A stretch of DNA of 58,609 bases from Bacteroidota bacterium. Its GTDB lineage: Bacteria > Bacteroidota > Bacteroidia > Bacteroidales > Prolixibacteraceae. The stretch spans positions 1 to 58,609 of the forward strand of contig JAJUGZ010000014.1 in NCBI GenBank assembly GCA_029265715.1, written 5' to 3'. Of the stretch, positions 56,639 through 58,609 are shown one piece after another (position 1 is the stretch's first letter; every line of letters begins with the position of its first letter). The position numbers were made by a program, and so were the translations under genes. Under the pieces are notes generated by a model. That model ran no database searches, was not told the DNA's origin, and worked only from the letters and a program-made list of their open reading frames with translations.

Positions 56639-57526
56639 TCAGGGTTGAGTGGCCGTACTTGTCTGTGTAGTTGTGACAACAAGTTCAAAATTCTGTGTGA
56701 CTTTCGATTGGGCCTCTACCGTAACTCCTGAAACAGATACTGCACTATATCCATCTTTTTCGCATTCAAGAACATAGGTTCCTCCAGGAATTCCCAGCAA
56801 CTTATAATAGCCGGTTTCGTCGGTAAAGGTTGTTGTAAGCGTCGTATCGGCTGCCATAACCCGCACTTCAGCCTGCGGAACAACTGTACCTGCAGTGCCG
56901 GCAACAGTCACTTTTCCCTCAATAATCCCTACATTGCGGTTGATGGTAGCCCGCACAACCGGTTTAAAAATAAACCCATTGATGTGCTCAACTTTGTTGA
57001 TGTTCCCTTTTACAACAAACGATTTACTAACGTCAAAATCGAGCAAAACGTTTACTTCTTCTCCCGCAACAACCTGCAAAGTCGGATCAAGTTTAATCTT
57101 CAACCCACTTTGCTGACCACTTGGAACTTTCAGGTTAAACTCACGACTATCCTTCAAAATGATGGTTGCATCGGACACGTGCATCCGGATCAGGTCGTAT
57201 TCACCAGCTGGCAGATCGTAAGTCAAAAGGTCGGCCGTAACACCGTTGTTCAAATCGAGCAGGTCAAACTCTTTTGCGTCACCTTCATAAATTGTTGTAA
57301 AAGTTGCAGCTTCTTCCGATTCGGTTGCATCATACGAACGGATTTCAATCTTATCGATGTAAACCAATGCTTTATCAACCAAATTGGCCGGGAACGGTGC
57401 ATCGGTCAGTTTGACAACAAGCCGGCCATTCCCATCTGACGGGCCATCTTCTTTTGATGAACAAGCTACAAACAATCCGGCAAAAAATGACAAAGTAAGT
57501 GTCAATAAAACAAATTTGTTCTTCAT
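56639..57526 (-). CDS. DUF4382 lipoprotein with carboxypeptidase-regulatory-like domain
   Basis: 295 residues. A lipoprotein signal (LFVACSS, Cys about 22) predicts export and lipidation. Residues about 35-185 form a DUF4382-like domain (GRLVVKLTDAPFPANLVDKA... IDKIEI). Residues about 200-280 form a carboxypeptidase-regulatory-like beta-sandwich (GIIEGKVTVAGTAGTVVPQA; YKLLGIPGGTYVLECEKDG). Probably outer-membrane or surface anchored. It lies 12 bases after the FecR-like gene, suggesting one transcript. Function unknown. Confidence 0.85.
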   Translation of the reverse strand: MKNKFVLLTLTLSFFAGLFVACSSKEDGPSDGNGRLVVKLTDAPFPANLVDKALVYIDKIEIRSYDATESEEAATFTTIYEGDAKEFDLLDLNNGVTADLLTYDLPAGEYDLIRMHVSDATIILKDSREFNLKVPSGQQSGLKIKLDPTLQVVAGEEVNVLLDFDVSKSFVVKGNINKVEHINGFIFKPVVRATINRNVGIIEGKVTVAGTAGTVVPQAEVRVMAADTTLTTTFTDETGYYKLLGIPGGTYVLECEKDGYSAVSVSGVTVEAQSKVTQNFELVVTTTQTSTATQP

Positions 57527-57538
57527 GGCATTAAAATA

Positions 57539-58408
57539 TTATAATTCATAGATTTCTATTTTATTTATCTTTTCCCGGGTGTAATCAAGACGCATCGACT
57601 GGCACACAATTTCGAGGACCGCATCCACATCGCCACTTACAATGCGCCCGGAAAATACCCTGTTTTTATCTGTCTGGCTGTTTATTTTCACTCCAAAAAA
57701 GGCCTCAATTTCATGAAAGACCTGTTCTAGTTTCACCCGGTCAAAATCACGGTTGAACAGGGCGTAATATGGATATTGTTCGATACGTTGGACTGAATGA
57801 ACAATTGAATTGTCGGACATTTCAACAAACTCACCCGGAGCCAGGACCTCGTTGTTCCCGTTCCTCGTAACGGACACGCGCCCCTCGTAGCAATTGACAT
57901 GAAGATCACCTCCTTTCTCCGAAACATCAAAACGGGTACCCAAAACCTGCACCATTCCATCATTGGCCCGTACAGAAAACGTACTCCCTTTTTGTACCTC
58001 GAAATATGCCTCGCCGTCTAAATGCACGTTCCGGAGCAAAAAGTAATTCATGTACCACAGGCTGCTCCCTGAATTTAATACCACTCTTGAATAATCAGGC
58101 AAAATTGCCACACAAGGACCGTCGGACGCTTCGTATGAATGAAACGAAGCGATAAGCTGTATAGACAGAACTAAAAAAACAACGGCTGCGGCAGCAAATG
58201 CCACCAGCAACCGTTTTGTTTTTATGGCAGCCTTACCGATGGGCTTCAGGCTGCTTCGCTCTATTCTATAATAAACATGCCTCCACGCCTCATCTTTATT
58301 TGTTAAGCCACCAACCCGATAATACCGAATGAATTGATTGATTTTCTCTAATGTATCTAAATGCAAAAGGTTGGCAGACTCATCATATTTCGTTGAACCG
58401 TGGAGCAT
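57539..58408 (-). CDS. FecR-family anti-sigma factor
   Basis: 289 residues from ATG 58408 (MLHGSTKYDESANLLHL). The N-terminal cytosolic part is followed by a membrane helix (about 65-85, LLVAFAAAAVVFLVLSIQLIAS), a FecR domain (about 105-200; GEAYFEVQKGSTFSVRAND, VLGTRFDVSEKG) and a C-terminal DUF4974-like domain (DRVKLEQVFHEIEAFFGV). Such proteins hold ECF sigma factors and relay TonB-receptor signals. No sigma or SusC gene is within the window; the IS begins 64 bases upstream. Confidence 0.9.
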   Translation of the reverse strand: MLHGSTKYDESANLLHLDTLEKINQFIRYYRVGGLTNKDEAWRHVYYRIERSSLKPIGKAAIKTKRLLVAFAAAAVVFLVLSIQLIASFHSYEASDGPCVAILPDYSRVVLNSGSSLWYMNYFLLRNVHLDGEAYFEVQKGSTFSVRANDGMVQVLGTRFDVSEKGGDLHVNCYEGRVSVTRNGNNEVLAPGEFVEMSDNSIVHSVQRIEQYPYYALFNRDFDRVKLEQVFHEIEAFFGVKINSQTDKNRVFSGRIVSGDVDAVLEIVCQSMRLDYTREKINKIEIYEL

Positions 58409-58472
58409 TGTTTTCTTATTATTTGCCTTACATATCCACAAGCCGCCAAATACCCTACCGTATTTTTTATTT

Positions 58473-58609
58473 GGTTCTTCACAGAAATGCGTACCTGAAT
58501 AAATAAAGCAGTAAATTTAGAATAAAAAATGTCAACGAGTTTGCTCTATCATGGATTCGGTTTAACTGATCAGGAATACCTGAAAACTGAATATCGGAAC
58601 GGAACGGTG
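58473..58609 (+). mobile_element. Right partial insertion sequence (ISL3-like), 5' end only
   Basis: Inverted copy of 1-136 with two mismatches. The tip is GGTTCTTCACAGAAATGCG at 58473; the frame opens at ATG 58528 (first residues MSTSLLYHGFGL) and runs off the end. The transposase points outward, away from the window. It lies 64 bases upstream of the FecR-like gene. Confidence 0.75.

Noticed and set aside
56429-56731. Plus-strand open frame of 100 codons
   Set aside because: It crosses a strong minus-strand terminator and the 3' end of the DUF4382 gene, and has no domain or promoter.

Overview
The window looks like a chromosomal contig from a member of the Bacteroidota, probably the Bacteroidales/Marinilabiliales side. 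The evidence is a complete MoxR-DUF58-BatA/B/C/D/E operon, a bacterial V-type ATPase operon with a DUF2764 protein, a FecR-type anti-sigma factor with a C-terminal DUF4974-like region, a UpxY-like NusG paralog in a surface-sugar locus, start codons mostly without Shine-Dalgarno sequences, and several promoters that fit the Bacteroidota pattern TTTG/TAnnTTTG. Genus and species cannot be named from this sequence alone. Both window ends are the same 136-137 bp 5' end of an insertion sequence (ISL3-like by its first residues), facing outward. The window is therefore most likely a contig broken at two IS copies.

Left part (0.1-9.3 kb): dnaX, in which an A10 run followed at once by a stop codon separates a gamma-length product from the tau C-terminus in the -1 frame; ferritin; a RelA/SpoT protein with a damaged HD site; glycerate kinase; two TPR proteins; a thioredoxin-like protein; a CPBP protease; tRNA-Arg(CCG). 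Then come fabI and, on the minus strand, the Bat operon (10.8-19.5 kb), in which a MoxR ATPase, a DUF58 protein, two VWA proteins and TPR/SH3 proteins form a membrane-associated stress or envelope system. After it lie truA, tag, a large TPR protein, rarA, lrgAB and a cupin protein.

The 27-35.4 kb block is a minus-strand leucine operon: a Leu/Ile-rich leader peptide with a terminator/antiterminator attenuator, leuA, leuC, leuD, a citramalate-synthase-like gene, a zinc-ribbon protein, a methyltransferase and leuB. With LeuCDB shared between the two branches, it can serve both leucine and isoleucine precursor synthesis, which matches the codon content of the leader.

The 35.8-45.4 kb block is a plus-strand V-type ATPase operon (Usp, E, DUF2764, A, B, DUF2007-Usp-Usp, D, I, K). 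The K subunit keeps residues known as sodium ligands in Enterococcus NtpK. Subunits C, F and G are not recognisable, and DUF2764 sits where C normally is.

The right part holds a DUF4268 protein, an ABC-F ATPase with one dead ATP site, a cysQ-SLC13 pair, and a minus-strand set for UDP-2,3-diacetamido-2,3-dideoxyglucuronate (WbpE, WbpD, WbpB, NusG-like, WbpA). It ends with tRNA-Lys(TTT), a DUF4382 lipoprotein and a FecR protein cut off from its upstream region by the right IS. Three families of intergenic repeats recur. One is a leader-plus-hairpin repeat whose edge carries the ATG of leuB, wbpB and lrgA. The other two are MITE-like elements with terminal inverted repeats, one of which ends in a bidirectional terminator.
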